Shown: positions 24,254-34,166 of the stretch, piece after piece
How positions within the stretch are numbered: position 1 is the first letter of the stretch
Layout of the letters: each line of letters begins with the position of its first letter
Source of the DNA: Seonamhaeicola aphaedonensis
Lineage (GTDB): Bacteria; Bacteroidota; Bacteroidia; Flavobacteriales; Flavobacteriaceae
Assembly: GCF_003386195.1 (NCBI RefSeq)
Contig: NZ_QRDX01000003.1
Coordinates: 62,001 to 126,000, forward strand
DNA: 64,000 bases
Direction: 5' to 3'
Program-made: the position numbers and the translations under genes
Notes under the pieces: generated by a model
What the model was told of the DNA's origin: nothing
Databases searched by the model: none
Seen by the model: only the letters and a program-made list of their open reading frames with translations

Positions 24254-25570
24254 ATGCAATTAGTTTTATCAAAAACTACAACTGTTCTGTTGTTTTTTTT
24301 ATGCCTTTTTAACGCAGAAGCTCAATTGGGCTTTTGTAATGGAAACACAGGCGACCCCATTTTTACAGAGGATTTTGGAAGCGGTATTGGTAATGTAAAA
24401 TTACCCTTTGGAACCACTACATATAAGTTCACAAAAAACAGACCAAAAGATGGCTGCTATGTAGTTTCAAACTCACACAAGCATTTTAATTGGTATAAAC
24501 TTGATGATCATACTCCTGGTGATATAAATGGAAGGATGCTTATTGTGAATGCTGGTTTTGAGCCAGGTGAGTTTTTTAGGGTGCCCGTGTCTGGGCTTTG
24601 TGAAAATACATCCTATGAATTTTCATCATGGATGGTTAATTTAACCAAAGAGTATACAAAAGCATGTGGTCGAGGAATCCCTATTGATGTTACCTTTGAA
24701 ATATGGAACAAATCGAATAAAACATTGCTTGCTAGTGGAAGTACAGGACCAATATATGGTGGCTCAAAGCCAACATGGAGGCAATTTGCCTTAGTCTTTC
24801 AAACTAGACCCAATGAAACTTCAGTTATTTTAAAAATTAGAAATAATGGAAAAGGTGGGTGTGGTAACGATTTAGCTCTAGACGATATTGCCTTTAAACC
24901 ATGTGGTGATAACGTAGTGATTCAAGATAAAAATAATAATCACCATGTTTCTGTAAACCGAGGTTATTTGCCATTTTCAACAACTTTAAAGGTAAAGCCA
25001 GATTATGCTGTTTTTTCTAATCACTTCTATCAGTGGCAAAAGAGTGAAGATGGTGTAAATTGGGATGACATTCCTGGAGCCCAAAAGGAGACCTATAAAA
25101 TTGCACCAACAAGTGTTAGAGTTTTTTACAGAACAAAAGTTGCCGAAAACCCTCAAAATTTGAAGAATGCTTTGTGTTATTCGTATTCAGATTTTTATGA
25201 GATAAGTATATCGAAAGACAAGCCCATAGTAGTAAAAAGGCCAGCAGTTAAAGGAATAATTAACATAGAAAAAAAAGAGTGTAATGGGGTAACCTTATCT
25301 TTTGAAAAACAAAGTATAACAATAGTTCCCGTATATATCGACAGGAAAAGACTTGCCAAAACATACAAACGCATAATTATTGTAAAGCAGGGCACTAAAA
25401 TTTGTTTTGATAAAGTTTGGATTGATGGCGCTTTGGGTAAGTTTGTACAAACCAGTGAGGAAATTATAAAAAAGGGGCATCCTGAGGGCTACGTTGTGAT
25501 AAGCGAAACGGTTTACACCAAAGCAAAATATGGCTATAATGCTGTAACGAGGCGTTATACAATTTATTAA
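24254..25570 (+). CDS. secreted multidomain protein, paralogue 2
   Basis: This 438-residue exported protein has a signal peptide ending NAEA and the same four-part plan as paralogue 1. The N-terminal module has QLGFCNGNTGDPIFTEDFG, DHTPGDINGRMLIVNA, VSGLCENTSYEFSSWM, GGCGNDLALDDIAFKPCGD. An Ig-like region, a shorter linker, and the C-terminal module KVWIDGALGKFVQTSEEIIKKG ending YGYNAVTRRYTIY follow. The linker is the most diverged part. A convergent terminator with the SH3 gene follows. Function unknown. Confidence 0.7.
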   Translation: MQLVLSKTTTVLLFFLCLFNAEAQLGFCNGNTGDPIFTEDFGSGIGNVKLPFGTTTYKFTKNRPKDGCYVVSNSHKHFNWYKLDDHTPGDINGRMLIVNAGFEPGEFFRVPVSGLCENTSYEFSSWMVNLTKEYTKACGRGIPIDVTFEIWNKSNKTLLASGSTGPIYGGSKPTWRQFALVFQTRPNETSVILKIRNNGKGGCGNDLALDDIAFKPCGDNVVIQDKNNNHHVSVNRGYLPFSTTLKVKPDYAVFSNHFYQWQKSEDGVNWDDIPGAQKETYKIAPTSVRVFYRTKVAENPQNLKNALCYSYSDFYEISISKDKPIVVKRPAVKGIINIEKKECNGVTLSFEKQSITIVPVYIDRKRLAKTYKRIIIVKQGTKICFDKVWIDGALGKFVQTSEEIIKKGHPEGYVVISETVYTKAKYGYNAVTRRYTIY

Positions 25571-25581
25571 AACTACTAAAA

Positions 25582-25622
25582 ATGTGGTCTAATTTGTAAG
25601 TAAAAAGTCAGACCACATCTTT
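25582..25622. terminator. bidirectional intrinsic terminator
   Basis: A 9-base stem ATGTGGTCT (25582-25590) / AGACCACAT (25610-25618) is followed by CTTTT. It sits between convergent paralogue 2 and the SH3 gene and can serve both. Confidence 0.65.
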
Positions 25623-25630
25623 TATAAGTT

Positions 25631-26500
25631 CTAGCACCCCATTGGGATATCAAATGCAACTATTTTCTCTATGTTTTCATCATGCATGGTGGTAAAAATA
25701 ACTTTAAAGTAAACTTTATTTATAGATACTCCCGATGATGCATTATTTATGCTTTTACTATCTTTTATAAGGTCAAACCACTCTTCTCCACAATGTATTT
25801 TTACAGCCTGTTTGTATTCATCCACATCAACCTTAATGAATTTATTCCAAGCTTTTGGACCATAGGTCATAGTGGTAAACACATTGTTTTTAGTGTTTGC
25901 TTTTAAGGGTTCCCAAGCCGAGTAATAATGTTTCCATTCGGTAAGATCGCAATGAGGTCCCTCATTCATAATGGTAATGCTGTTTTCATGACGCTGAAAT
26001 ACCTCAATCTTCTTAAATTTTGAATGATGCCTAATTCGCAATATTTTATTTTCAACAGTTTCACCTAATTCCACAATAGCATCTACTTTGTTTTCAGAAT
26101 AGGTTGTTGTTTGTGGGTTATCAATCATTTCAGCATTAAGGTTTTCAAACTCTATAGTAAATTCTTCAAAACCAACCCTAAATCGTTTGTTTAGTTTTTC
26201 CTCAGAAAGAAAACCGTTAAAAACATACCCTGTGCGGTTATTATGTATATCATCTGTACATGATACCTTTACCCACTGCCCAGAAACAATGTGGTTATTG
26301 TCTTGAACATCCAGCTTTAAATGGGTACGTTCAGTAATTTCTAGTTGTGTGCCGTAAACCAGCTTATCAAGGCGTTTAGAATCTTGACTTGGTTTATCTC
26401 TTAAAAACAATCCGTTATCGGCGTTTACGTATCTTATTTCTTGTGCATTGGCCATATTGAATACCATCAATACAATAGCCAAATAAATATATTTTGTCAT
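25631..26500 (-). CDS. secreted SH3-domain protein
   Basis: This 289-residue protein has a signal peptide (MTKYIYLAIVLMVFNMANAQ) and one bacterial SH3 module at residues about 22-100 (VNADNGLFLRDKPSQDSKRL, GQWVKVSC, GYVFNGFLSE). The C-terminal 180 residues are unassigned. SH3b domains often bind peptidoglycan peptides, which suits its place between pbpC and the alpha-2-macroglobulin gene. The precise role is unknown. An 80-base palindromic element lies just upstream. Confidence 0.75.
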   Translation of the reverse strand: MTKYIYLAIVLMVFNMANAQEIRYVNADNGLFLRDKPSQDSKRLDKLVYGTQLEITERTHLKLDVQDNNHIVSGQWVKVSCTDDIHNNRTGYVFNGFLSEEKLNKRFRVGFEEFTIEFENLNAEMIDNPQTTTYSENKVDAIVELGETVENKILRIRHHSKFKKIEVFQRHENSITIMNEGPHCDLTEWKHYYSAWEPLKANTKNNVFTTMTYGPKAWNKFIKVDVDEYKQAVKIHCGEEWFDLIKDSKSINNASSGVSINKVYFKVIFTTMHDENIEKIVAFDIPMGC

Positions 26501-26541
26501 TTTTTTAAATTTTTTTTGATGTTACTATAAAACCTATATTT

Positions 26542-26621
26542 TGTCAACCTGAATTTATTTCAGGTTCTCATAGCCATTAAGAATAGTTAAGATAAGATTC
26601 TGAAACAAGTTCAGAATGACA
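26542..26621. repeat. 80-base MITE-like palindromic element
   Basis: Both ends are hairpins and together form imperfect terminal inverted repeats, TGTCA to TGACA. The left hairpin is AACCTGAA (26546-26553) / TTCAGGTT (26559-26566). The right is ATTCTGAA (26597-26604) / TTCAGAAT (26610-26617). The middle has no coding capacity. Related pieces occur at 8266, 17155, 58933 and 61921. Confidence 0.65.
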
Positions 26622-26641
26622 GTCTCAGTTTTTAAGTAACG

Positions 26642-29600
26642 TTATTTAATTATATTAATCCATTGCCCTTTAGTTCTTACTAAAAAGTCGTTATCATACA
26701 TAGCTTCCGCCTGAATTCCCGGTAGGTAATAGCGTCCTAGATAGGAAGCGTTTAACATCACCGAAAATGTTTTGGAGCTATTGGAATTTCCGTTTTTGCT
26801 TAAGTCAAAATAGAAATTCACACGGTCGTCTCTTATGTCTGTATAGCGCGCTTGACTAGAGATTGTATTTCCAAAATCGGTAAATCGGGTATTGACTATT
26901 TCCCAACCCGAAGGGAATATTTGTGTTAATGCTACATCTTTCACTTCAGAACTTTTAAGGTTACTTACCTTAACTGTAGCTATAAAATCTTGTCCTTGTT
27001 TTAGTTCTGCAATATTTATTCTATTGCCTTGTAAATCTTTATAAGAATAGCTTATGTTTAATCCGCGTTGTTCCATTATTTCCTGGCCTAAGGGTAGTTT
27101 TCCAGAATTTAAAATACGTAGATAAACCACATTGTTATTATCATTTTTAAAAGATAAATTATTGATGCCATCAATTACATTAATTTCTCTCTGTGCAACG
27201 GCGTTTTTGGTATCAATGGTATAAGGTTTTCCATTAACTTTATAACTAAGTTGCATAGCTTTTCCTCCATTGGCGGCTACCATTTTTGCCATTGCCAATA
27301 AGCTGTAGGCTGTGGTTTGTGTGCTCATCCATCGGCCGCTTGATAAATCTTTGGCAATACTTTCGGCCAATTCTCTGGTTTTTTCATTTTTGGTGAGTAC
27401 CATAGTTTCTAGAGCCATAGCTCTATTTCTATCAACCGATCCATAGGTGTGATAATTATATTTGCTAGGTTCAAAATTGATATTGGCTGAATTTAAAATA
27501 CTTTCACTAGCCTCCTTTTGTCCTGCCAAAGCATAGGCTGCTGCCAATCGCCATTTAGCGTTATTGGATAATTCTGGAAACTCACGCAATCTGTTCATGG
27601 ATGCCAAATCTGGGCTGCCAGCCAACGCCAAGGTATATAATCTATAAGCTTGCGCTAAGTCTGAGTTATACTGTCTGTAAGTTGGCCTCCAATTTCTAGC
27701 AGTCTGTTGCTGGTATTTAACCCAGTTGCTTTTAAAGGTGAGTGGTAATACATAGCCCTTCTTTTCCGCCTCTATCATAAAATGACCAGCATAACTAGTA
27801 CCCCAATCGTCAGCACTGGTTTCTCCAATCCAATAACTTAGGCCACCATCTGGTCTCTGGAAGTGACCAAGGCGTTTAATGCCGTTTTTAATATTATCCT
27901 GAATAGCTTGTTTTTTATCAGCAGTTAAATCAAAAATATCGGTTAAGAATAACTGTGGAAATATACTAGATGTGGTTTGCTCAACACATCCATGAGGGTA
28001 TTGAATTAAGTATTGAAGTCTTCGGGTAAAATCCATTGGAGGTAAGGTTGAAAACTCTATGGTGGCCTTATTGGTTCCTGTTACGCCAAAGGTTTCAAAA
28101 GTTATGCTTTCAGTAGTGATAGTAGTTAATGCTTTGTCAATAGTTTTTGATGTTATAGGGTTAGGATTTACAACATCTAGTTCTACTTTATAACGTGCCG
28201 TTTCACCATTCCCAGATGCTAAAACTTCAATGGTGCTTGCACCTTTGGCAGCATTTGTGTCTAGGTTAAAATAAACCATTTGCTCATCGGGTTTTGCAAA
28301 GGTTAATTGTTTGGATGTTTCACCAATAATACGAATGTCATTACTTAATTTTAAACTGATATTCACGTTTTTCACTTTGGATTCCATGGCAAAAACAGAT
28401 ACGGGTAAAGTCACTTGTTCGCCAGGACTTAACTTCCGCGGAACCGTGGCTAACACCATCAATGGTTTTTTAACTTGCACCGATTTATCCGCGCTTCCAT
28501 AAGCTTCTTTTGATGCGTTACCAGCTACTACCATTGTTCTAACAGCGCCAATATAGTTGGGTATTTTAATAGTATGGGTTTTTTGTTCATTGCTGTTTAA
28601 GGAAAAAGGTCCTAAATATTTTATAACGGGTTTAAATCTACTTGCTTTTTTCTTTTTACCGGCCGTAGTATTGCCATCACCACCAATGGCAAATACTTGG
28701 TCTATACTACCAGAATAAGCTCCAATAACGTCATTAAAAACATCCCATGTTTTTACTCCTAAAGCTTCACGAGCATAAAAACTATTCCAAGCATTTGGTG
28801 TTTTAAAGCGGGTTAAGTCTAACAGTCCTTCATCAACCACAGCAATGGTATAGGTCATTGCTTTTTTGTTTTTTTCTGAAACCGTAATATTAAATTCCTG
28901 TTCTGGTCTGAGAACTTCAGGCATTGTTATTTCTGGATGCAATTTGGTTTCTGGATTTTCAACCATTATGGGAATAACCCCATAGAGTCTTATGGGTAAG
29001 TCGTTTGTTGTTATGGCATGTGGCTGCAATAGAGATATATTCACAAACACATTTGGAGCCATTTCTGATGTTACTGGAATTTCAACTACGGTTTCTCCCT
29101 TTTGTGTTTTAACCCATTGGTTTTCTAAAACCTCGGTGCCATTTTCTATGCTTACCAATGCACGCCCTTCATTACCAGATTGAAACGTTATTTTAGCAGT
29201 CTCTCCTACGTTATATGTTTCTTTGTCACTTGAAAAAATGAGCATTTTAGCAGCGTCCTTATCTCCAGAACTAGCATTTTGCCACCAGTTTTTGTAAAAA
29301 TAAGCAGTGCGACCTGTGGCGTGTTTACTAATAGGGTCTTCAACTCTTATTAAATAACGCCCTCTATCATGGTCTGGAACCTTTATGTTAAAACTGGCCT
29401 TTCCGTTAATATCTGTACTTATTTTGGAGGTTGAATAGGGTCTGTGGTAACTACTAGATACGTAACTAGACAAATTATCATAGCTAGAATTCCACCACCA
29501 GCGCCATTCTATTTTATAGATCTTTACTTCAAGATTGTTTCGTTGCATTGGGTTTCCGTTTGGGTCTACTACTACAACATCAAATACTTGGTTTTCATCT

Positions 29601-32218
29601 GTAAAATAGGAACCGTAGTTATTCCCTTTTGGAGAACGCAACCCTACAAATGATTTATAAGGGGCATAGGTTTTGGTAAAGGCATCCATAGAAAAGTCAC
29701 CACCGTTTTCAAATGCTCTAACCAAAAACTGCGCATTTAATAATCCTGGAGTATTCTTTTTAACGTTTAGTTTCGAATTAATTTTTGCAAAACCATCAGC
29801 ATTTACATTGCCTTCAAAAACATTAAATTCTTCAGAATGGAAGGTTCTTGTTGGGTCAACAAACTCATAATCTTTATAATTTTCAAAACCTTTATGAGAG
29901 GTACTGAATTTTGCTTTTACTTCGGCCTTTAAATGTTTTCCTGGAGCACCATGTAGCCATTTTACCTCCAAATTTCCAGTTAATGGTTTTGTAGCTGTTA
30001 ACATGTCATCTTCAAAATCAATCTTAATTTTTAAACGATTGGGTTTGACTGTTTCAATTTTTAAGGTTTTATTAAATGAGGCACCCCCAACCGATACTTT
30101 GGCGTTGTAATTTCCCGTTTTATCTTCTGCAGATGTAGGAACCGTGAATTTGTAAAATCTATTAATGTGATCTCTAGTAATATGCTTGTATACCAACTTT
30201 CCGTTAGAGTTGGTGATTTCCATTTTTACAGGATGCTCATTTGGTAATGTATTAGCTTTATCATTGAGCATAAAGGTTAAATGCAAAGTATCTCCTGGTC
30301 GCCATACACCACGTTCTCCATAAATATAGCCTTTAAGCCCCCGTTGTAATCTGCTTCCTGAAATATCAAACTTGCTTAATGATAGGGAGTTGCCATCACT
30401 TAATTTAACATAGGTGTTATGTTTGCCTTTAGATACTATAGCAAAATTTGCATACTTATCGGCATCTATTATTGTAAGCCCATTCTCATCAGTAATAGCG
30501 CTCTCCATTTCTTGTTGCTGGAAATTGTAAAGTTTAATACTGGCATTGGGTTCTGGCTCTGTAGTTAAAATGTTGGTAACAGCAAAGTGGTATGAGTTGT
30601 TAGCACCGCGTTTTGCAATGACTCCTAAATTTGAAGCAACCAGGTTTTGAGCAACTATTTTACGGGCATTATAATACGCATCGTGACATGGGTTTTTCTC
30701 TTCGCGCCAGTTATATGTATAGTCTTTGTAACGGTACAATAAATCGTCCCAATATTGTTCCTCACGTAATTCTTGCGATTCTTCTGATAAGTCATCAAGG
30801 GTTTCTTCATAAAAATCGTCCTCGTAATAATCATCCTCCTTATTTTCTTCTTCGTAATTAGAGGTATTAGAATTTGGTTCACAGTTGTAAAGCGAATAAT
30901 CTCTGTTGTAGCTCACTTCAACACGGTAAATTGAACCCACATCTGCATTGAAAAACTTGGATAAATCAATGCTATAAGCCTTCCATTTTCCTGTGTTTTC
31001 TGCCGCTGTTTGTAACTGTATGGTTTGTTTAGCTATTCTGCGTCCTACTTTTTTTATACTGTACTGGTCATTACTATTTAAGTTGTTGTCTTGTAAAAAC
31101 TGAAGTACATTATCCTCAAAAATTTTAATAATTCTTATATCAACAGCACTTAAATTCACAGCTTCAAAATTAAATTTCAATTCTTGAGAATTTGGTAAAA
31201 TAGAACCACTATTAATTAAACGTACCTGAGGTTTTAATGCTTCAAAAGTGATGGTTTGAGTAAATGGTTGTTTAAGCTTAAATCCATCGGTATTTTTGAT
31301 ACCTTGAAAAACATCTACCTGAATATTGCCTACTAATTTGCTATCAGAATAAACCTTTAATATGTTACCATCTACTATGTATTTGGGAGATTTAACGTTT
31401 TGAAGGCTCACTAAACCATCAAAGTTTTGTTGCTTTTTTAAGGGGTCTGAAAAATTTATGGATAGGTGTTGTTCTGGAAATTGAACGACTTCAGTTTTTG
31501 TTATGGTAAAATTATTTTTGCCAGGAATTACAATGGTATGCTTTCCTTTATTATTGGCTTTTATTGGTTTCCCATGCCATGATACTTCAATGTTGCTATC
31601 TTCGATTAATCGGTGAATACTATCAATTTTAAATTCAAAAGCATTACTGTGTTCACTGGCTTCATTAAAAACAATGTTTAGTTTTTTATCGTTTTGTTGG
31701 GCAGTAACCAATTGTTTGGCTTGCTCTAAAGAAATAAGGTCTGCAGATTTTATAATCCCATCAATATATTGCCAATTCTTACTGTAAGATTGAAGGTTGT
31801 TAGTTACAATTTTGAAATTAGGTGTGATGGTTTTAAACTGAAAAGTGTACGCTTTGTAATTAGAAGGAACACCTTTAAAAATCTCAGATAGTTTTACGGT
31901 TACCGTATATTCTGTTGATGGTTCCAAATGTTCATCAGGAATAAAAATCAAAGTGTGGTTGTTGCCTGCCTGTAGTTTTCCATCAACGTGGGGTTGGATA
32001 GTTACGATTTTAGAATCAATGTCTTGATTCATTTCCCAACCTTCAAAAGCCTTAGCTAAACTAATTTGAATAGGTTTTGCCACCGAAGTCATTCCAGAAG
32101 TAGTATAGCTCACATAGTCTCTGTATTTAAAAATATTATCTGGTTCAATATATATTTTTTTGCAGGATACAATCAATAAGATGGTGCAAACGAAGAAGAA
32201 ATGATTTTTAAAAGGCAT
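26642..32218 (-). CDS. alpha-2-macroglobulin family lipoprotein
   Basis: This roughly 1858-residue protein starts from the ATG at 32218, which gives a clean lipoprotein signal (MPFKNHFFFVCTILLIVSC, lipobox Cys 19). Upstream in-frame starts add a non-signal tail. It has MG domains, including an MG2-type strand region (GYIYGERGVWRPGDTLHLTF). The internal thioester GCVEQ is intact (Cys 1411), followed by the helical thioester domain and a C-terminal receptor-like domain. An acidic insert rich in E, D and Y lies near residues 470-505. Such proteins are thought to trap attacking proteases in the periplasm and cooperate with PBP1C in envelope repair. Confidence 0.92.
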   Translation of the reverse strand: MPFKNHFFFVCTILLIVSCKKIYIEPDNIFKYRDYVSYTTSGMTSVAKPIQISLAKAFEGWEMNQDIDSKIVTIQPHVDGKLQAGNNHTLIFIPDEHLEPSTEYTVTVKLSEIFKGVPSNYKAYTFQFKTITPNFKIVTNNLQSYSKNWQYIDGIIKSADLISLEQAKQLVTAQQNDKKLNIVFNEASEHSNAFEFKIDSIHRLIEDSNIEVSWHGKPIKANNKGKHTIVIPGKNNFTITKTEVVQFPEQHLSINFSDPLKKQQNFDGLVSLQNVKSPKYIVDGNILKVYSDSKLVGNIQVDVFQGIKNTDGFKLKQPFTQTITFEALKPQVRLINSGSILPNSQELKFNFEAVNLSAVDIRIIKIFEDNVLQFLQDNNLNSNDQYSIKKVGRRIAKQTIQLQTAAENTGKWKAYSIDLSKFFNADVGSIYRVEVSYNRDYSLYNCEPNSNTSNYEEENKEDDYYEDDFYEETLDDLSEESQELREEQYWDDLLYRYKDYTYNWREEKNPCHDAYYNARKIVAQNLVASNLGVIAKRGANNSYHFAVTNILTTEPEPNASIKLYNFQQQEMESAITDENGLTIIDADKYANFAIVSKGKHNTYVKLSDGNSLSLSKFDISGSRLQRGLKGYIYGERGVWRPGDTLHLTFMLNDKANTLPNEHPVKMEITNSNGKLVYKHITRDHINRFYKFTVPTSAEDKTGNYNAKVSVGGASFNKTLKIETVKPNRLKIKIDFEDDMLTATKPLTGNLEVKWLHGAPGKHLKAEVKAKFSTSHKGFENYKDYEFVDPTRTFHSEEFNVFEGNVNADGFAKINSKLNVKKNTPGLLNAQFLVRAFENGGDFSMDAFTKTYAPYKSFVGLRSPKGNNYGSYFTDENQVFDVVVVDPNGNPMQRNNLEVKIYKIEWRWWWNSSYDNLSSYVSSSYHRPYSTSKISTDINGKASFNIKVPDHDRGRYLIRVEDPISKHATGRTAYFYKNWWQNASSGDKDAAKMLIFSSDKETYNVGETAKITFQSGNEGRALVSIENGTEVLENQWVKTQKGETVVEIPVTSEMAPNVFVNISLLQPHAITTNDLPIRLYGVIPIMVENPETKLHPEITMPEVLRPEQEFNITVSEKNKKAMTYTIAVVDEGLLDLTRFKTPNAWNSFYAREALGVKTWDVFNDVIGAYSGSIDQVFAIGGDGNTTAGKKKKASRFKPVIKYLGPFSLNSNEQKTHTIKIPNYIGAVRTMVVAGNASKEAYGSADKSVQVKKPLMVLATVPRKLSPGEQVTLPVSVFAMESKVKNVNISLKLSNDIRIIGETSKQLTFAKPDEQMVYFNLDTNAAKGASTIEVLASGNGETARYKVELDVVNPNPITSKTIDKALTTITTESITFETFGVTGTNKATIEFSTLPPMDFTRRLQYLIQYPHGCVEQTTSSIFPQLFLTDIFDLTADKKQAIQDNIKNGIKRLGHFQRPDGGLSYWIGETSADDWGTSYAGHFMIEAEKKGYVLPLTFKSNWVKYQQQTARNWRPTYRQYNSDLAQAYRLYTLALAGSPDLASMNRLREFPELSNNAKWRLAAAYALAGQKEASESILNSANINFEPSKYNYHTYGSVDRNRAMALETMVLTKNEKTRELAESIAKDLSSGRWMSTQTTAYSLLAMAKMVAANGGKAMQLSYKVNGKPYTIDTKNAVAQREINVIDGINNLSFKNDNNNVVYLRILNSGKLPLGQEIMEQRGLNISYSYKDLQGNRINIAELKQGQDFIATVKVSNLKSSEVKDVALTQIFPSGWEIVNTRFTDFGNTISSQARYTDIRDDRVNFYFDLSKNGNSNSSKTFSVMLNASYLGRYYLPGIQAEAMYDNDFLVRTKGQWINIIK

Positions 32219-32496
32219 AATATGGTGTATTTGAATGAGCATGGAACACAAGGAACGTACGATGTTTAATCAGTAAGCTTCTATTAATTCTTATCGGTCA
32301 GATTGAACATCTAAATTAATAATACTTTTTTTGAAATAACATCAATGTAGTAAGATGTTTCTTGTTAATAAAATTACGCAATTCAATGACGCTACAGACT
32401 TTAAGCTTCTGTTAAATTGTTCTTAAAAATTGATTTGAGAATCTAAAAGAAAACAAACATTATAAGTATCTTGTAAAGATTAAAATTTTTAAGATT

Positions 32497-34065
32497 ATGA
32501 CTGCAGTTTCTACTGATTTTAGTATTAGGACCGTTTTGAATACGTTGGGTATTGAAAGTTTAAATGAAGGCACCTCCACGGGAACTAATAGCTTTTCTAC
32601 AAATGGTTCTGATAATGTGCCTATTATTGAAAGTTATTCACCTGTAGATGGTCTATTGATAGCAAGTGTTGTAGCAACCTCAAAAAAAGATTATGAAACT
32701 GTTATAGACGCCGCTACTGCTGCCTTTAAATCCTGGCGGATGGTGCCTGCACCTCAACGTGGAGAGATTGTAAGACAGTTTGGGGATAAACTTAGAGATC
32801 ATAAAGAAACGTTGGGTAAATTGGTGTCTTATGAGATGGGGAAAAGTTATCAAGAAGGACTTGGTGAAGTTCAAGAAATGATTGATATCTGTGATTTTGC
32901 AGTGGGTTTGTCTCGTCAGTTACACGGATTGACCATGCACTCCGAACGTCCAGGACATCGTATGTATGAGCAGTATCACCCTCTAGGGGTGGTTGGCATT
33001 ATTTCGGCGTTTAACTTTCCAGTGGCTGTGTGGTCTTGGAATACGGCTTTGGCTTGGGTTTGTGGGGATGTCTGTATTTGGAAACCCAGTGAAAAAACAC
33101 CACTATGCGGTATTGCATGTCAAAATATTATAGCTGAAGTACTTAAAGAAAATGGCCTCCCAGAGGGTGTTTCCTGTTTAATTAATGGAGATTACAAAGT
33201 TGGTGAGTTTATGACCAAGGATACTAGAATTCCATTAATTTCAGCCACAGGCTCCACCAGAATGGGGAAAATTGTAGCACAAGAAGTTGCAGCTCGTTTG
33301 GGAAAATCGCTTCTGGAATTAGGAGGAAATAACGCCATCATCGTAACCCCCGATGCCGATATAAAAATGACCGTAATAGGGGCTGTTTTTGGATCTGTTG
33401 GTACTGCGGGTCAACGTTGTACAAGTACCAGAAGACTCATTATTCATGAAAGTATTTATAATAAAGTAAAACAGGCTATAGTTGATGCTTATAAACAATT
33501 AAATATTGGAAATCCATTAGATGAAACCAATCACGTTGGACCATTGATAGATACTGAAGCTGTAGGTATGTATAATAACGCTTTAGAAAGAGTTGTTAAA
33601 GAAGGTGGTAATCTTATTGTTGAAGGTAAAGTCCTTACAGGTAAAGGATATGAAAGCGGATGCTATGTTAAGCCTGCCATTGCTGAAGCTGAAGCTCATT
33701 TTAACATTGTACAAGACGAAACCTTCGCACCTATTTTGTATCTACTAAAATATGCTGGGGATGTTGAAAATGCCATTGATATTCAAAATAACGTCGCTCA
33801 AGGCTTGAGTTCAGCCATTATGACAAACAACCTTCGAGAAGCCGAAAGATTTCTATCTCACGCAGGAAGTGATTGTGGGATTGCCAATGTGAACATTGGA
33901 ACCTCTGGGGCAGAAATTGGCGGAGCTTTTGGAGGAGAAAAGGATACAGGTGGTGGACGAGAATCTGGATCAGACGCTTGGAAAATTTATATGCGTAGAC
34001 AAACAAATACCATCAATTATACTGCAGAATTACCATTGGCACAAGGCATAAAATTTGATTTGTAA
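32497..34065 (+). CDS. aldehyde dehydrogenase, ALDH7 / aminoadipate-semialdehyde type
   Basis: This 522-residue NAD(P)-dependent enzyme has catalytic Cys 308 in GTAGQRCTSTRRL and the general base Glu in SLLELGGNNAII. The ALDH7 hallmark WSWNTALAWVCGDVCIWKPSEKTPL and C-terminal GGAFGGEKDTGGGRESGSD are present. ALDH7 enzymes oxidise alpha-aminoadipic semialdehyde (or its cyclic form piperideine-6-carboxylate) in lysine breakdown. It stands alone; no other lysine catabolic gene is in the window. The substrate is inferred from the family. Confidence 0.9.
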   Translation: MTAVSTDFSIRTVLNTLGIESLNEGTSTGTNSFSTNGSDNVPIIESYSPVDGLLIASVVATSKKDYETVIDAATAAFKSWRMVPAPQRGEIVRQFGDKLRDHKETLGKLVSYEMGKSYQEGLGEVQEMIDICDFAVGLSRQLHGLTMHSERPGHRMYEQYHPLGVVGIISAFNFPVAVWSWNTALAWVCGDVCIWKPSEKTPLCGIACQNIIAEVLKENGLPEGVSCLINGDYKVGEFMTKDTRIPLISATGSTRMGKIVAQEVAARLGKSLLELGGNNAIIVTPDADIKMTVIGAVFGSVGTAGQRCTSTRRLIIHESIYNKVKQAIVDAYKQLNIGNPLDETNHVGPLIDTEAVGMYNNALERVVKEGGNLIVEGKVLTGKGYESGCYVKPAIAEAEAHFNIVQDETFAPILYLLKYAGDVENAIDIQNNVAQGLSSAIMTNNLREAERFLSHAGSDCGIANVNIGTSGAEIGGAFGGEKDTGGGRESGSDAWKIYMRRQTNTINYTAELPLAQGIKFDL

Positions 34066-34166
34066 CCATGCAATATCAACATATATCATTACTCTATTAA
34101 ACCTTTTTAATTTATTTAAGTCTAAAAAGTTACACTTTGGTACTTCAATAGTAAACAAGGGTTATC

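Noticed and set aside
30655-30882. 75-codon minus-strand ORF inside the alpha-2-macroglobulin gene.
   Set aside because: A different frame of the acidic insert of the large gene; no independent signal.
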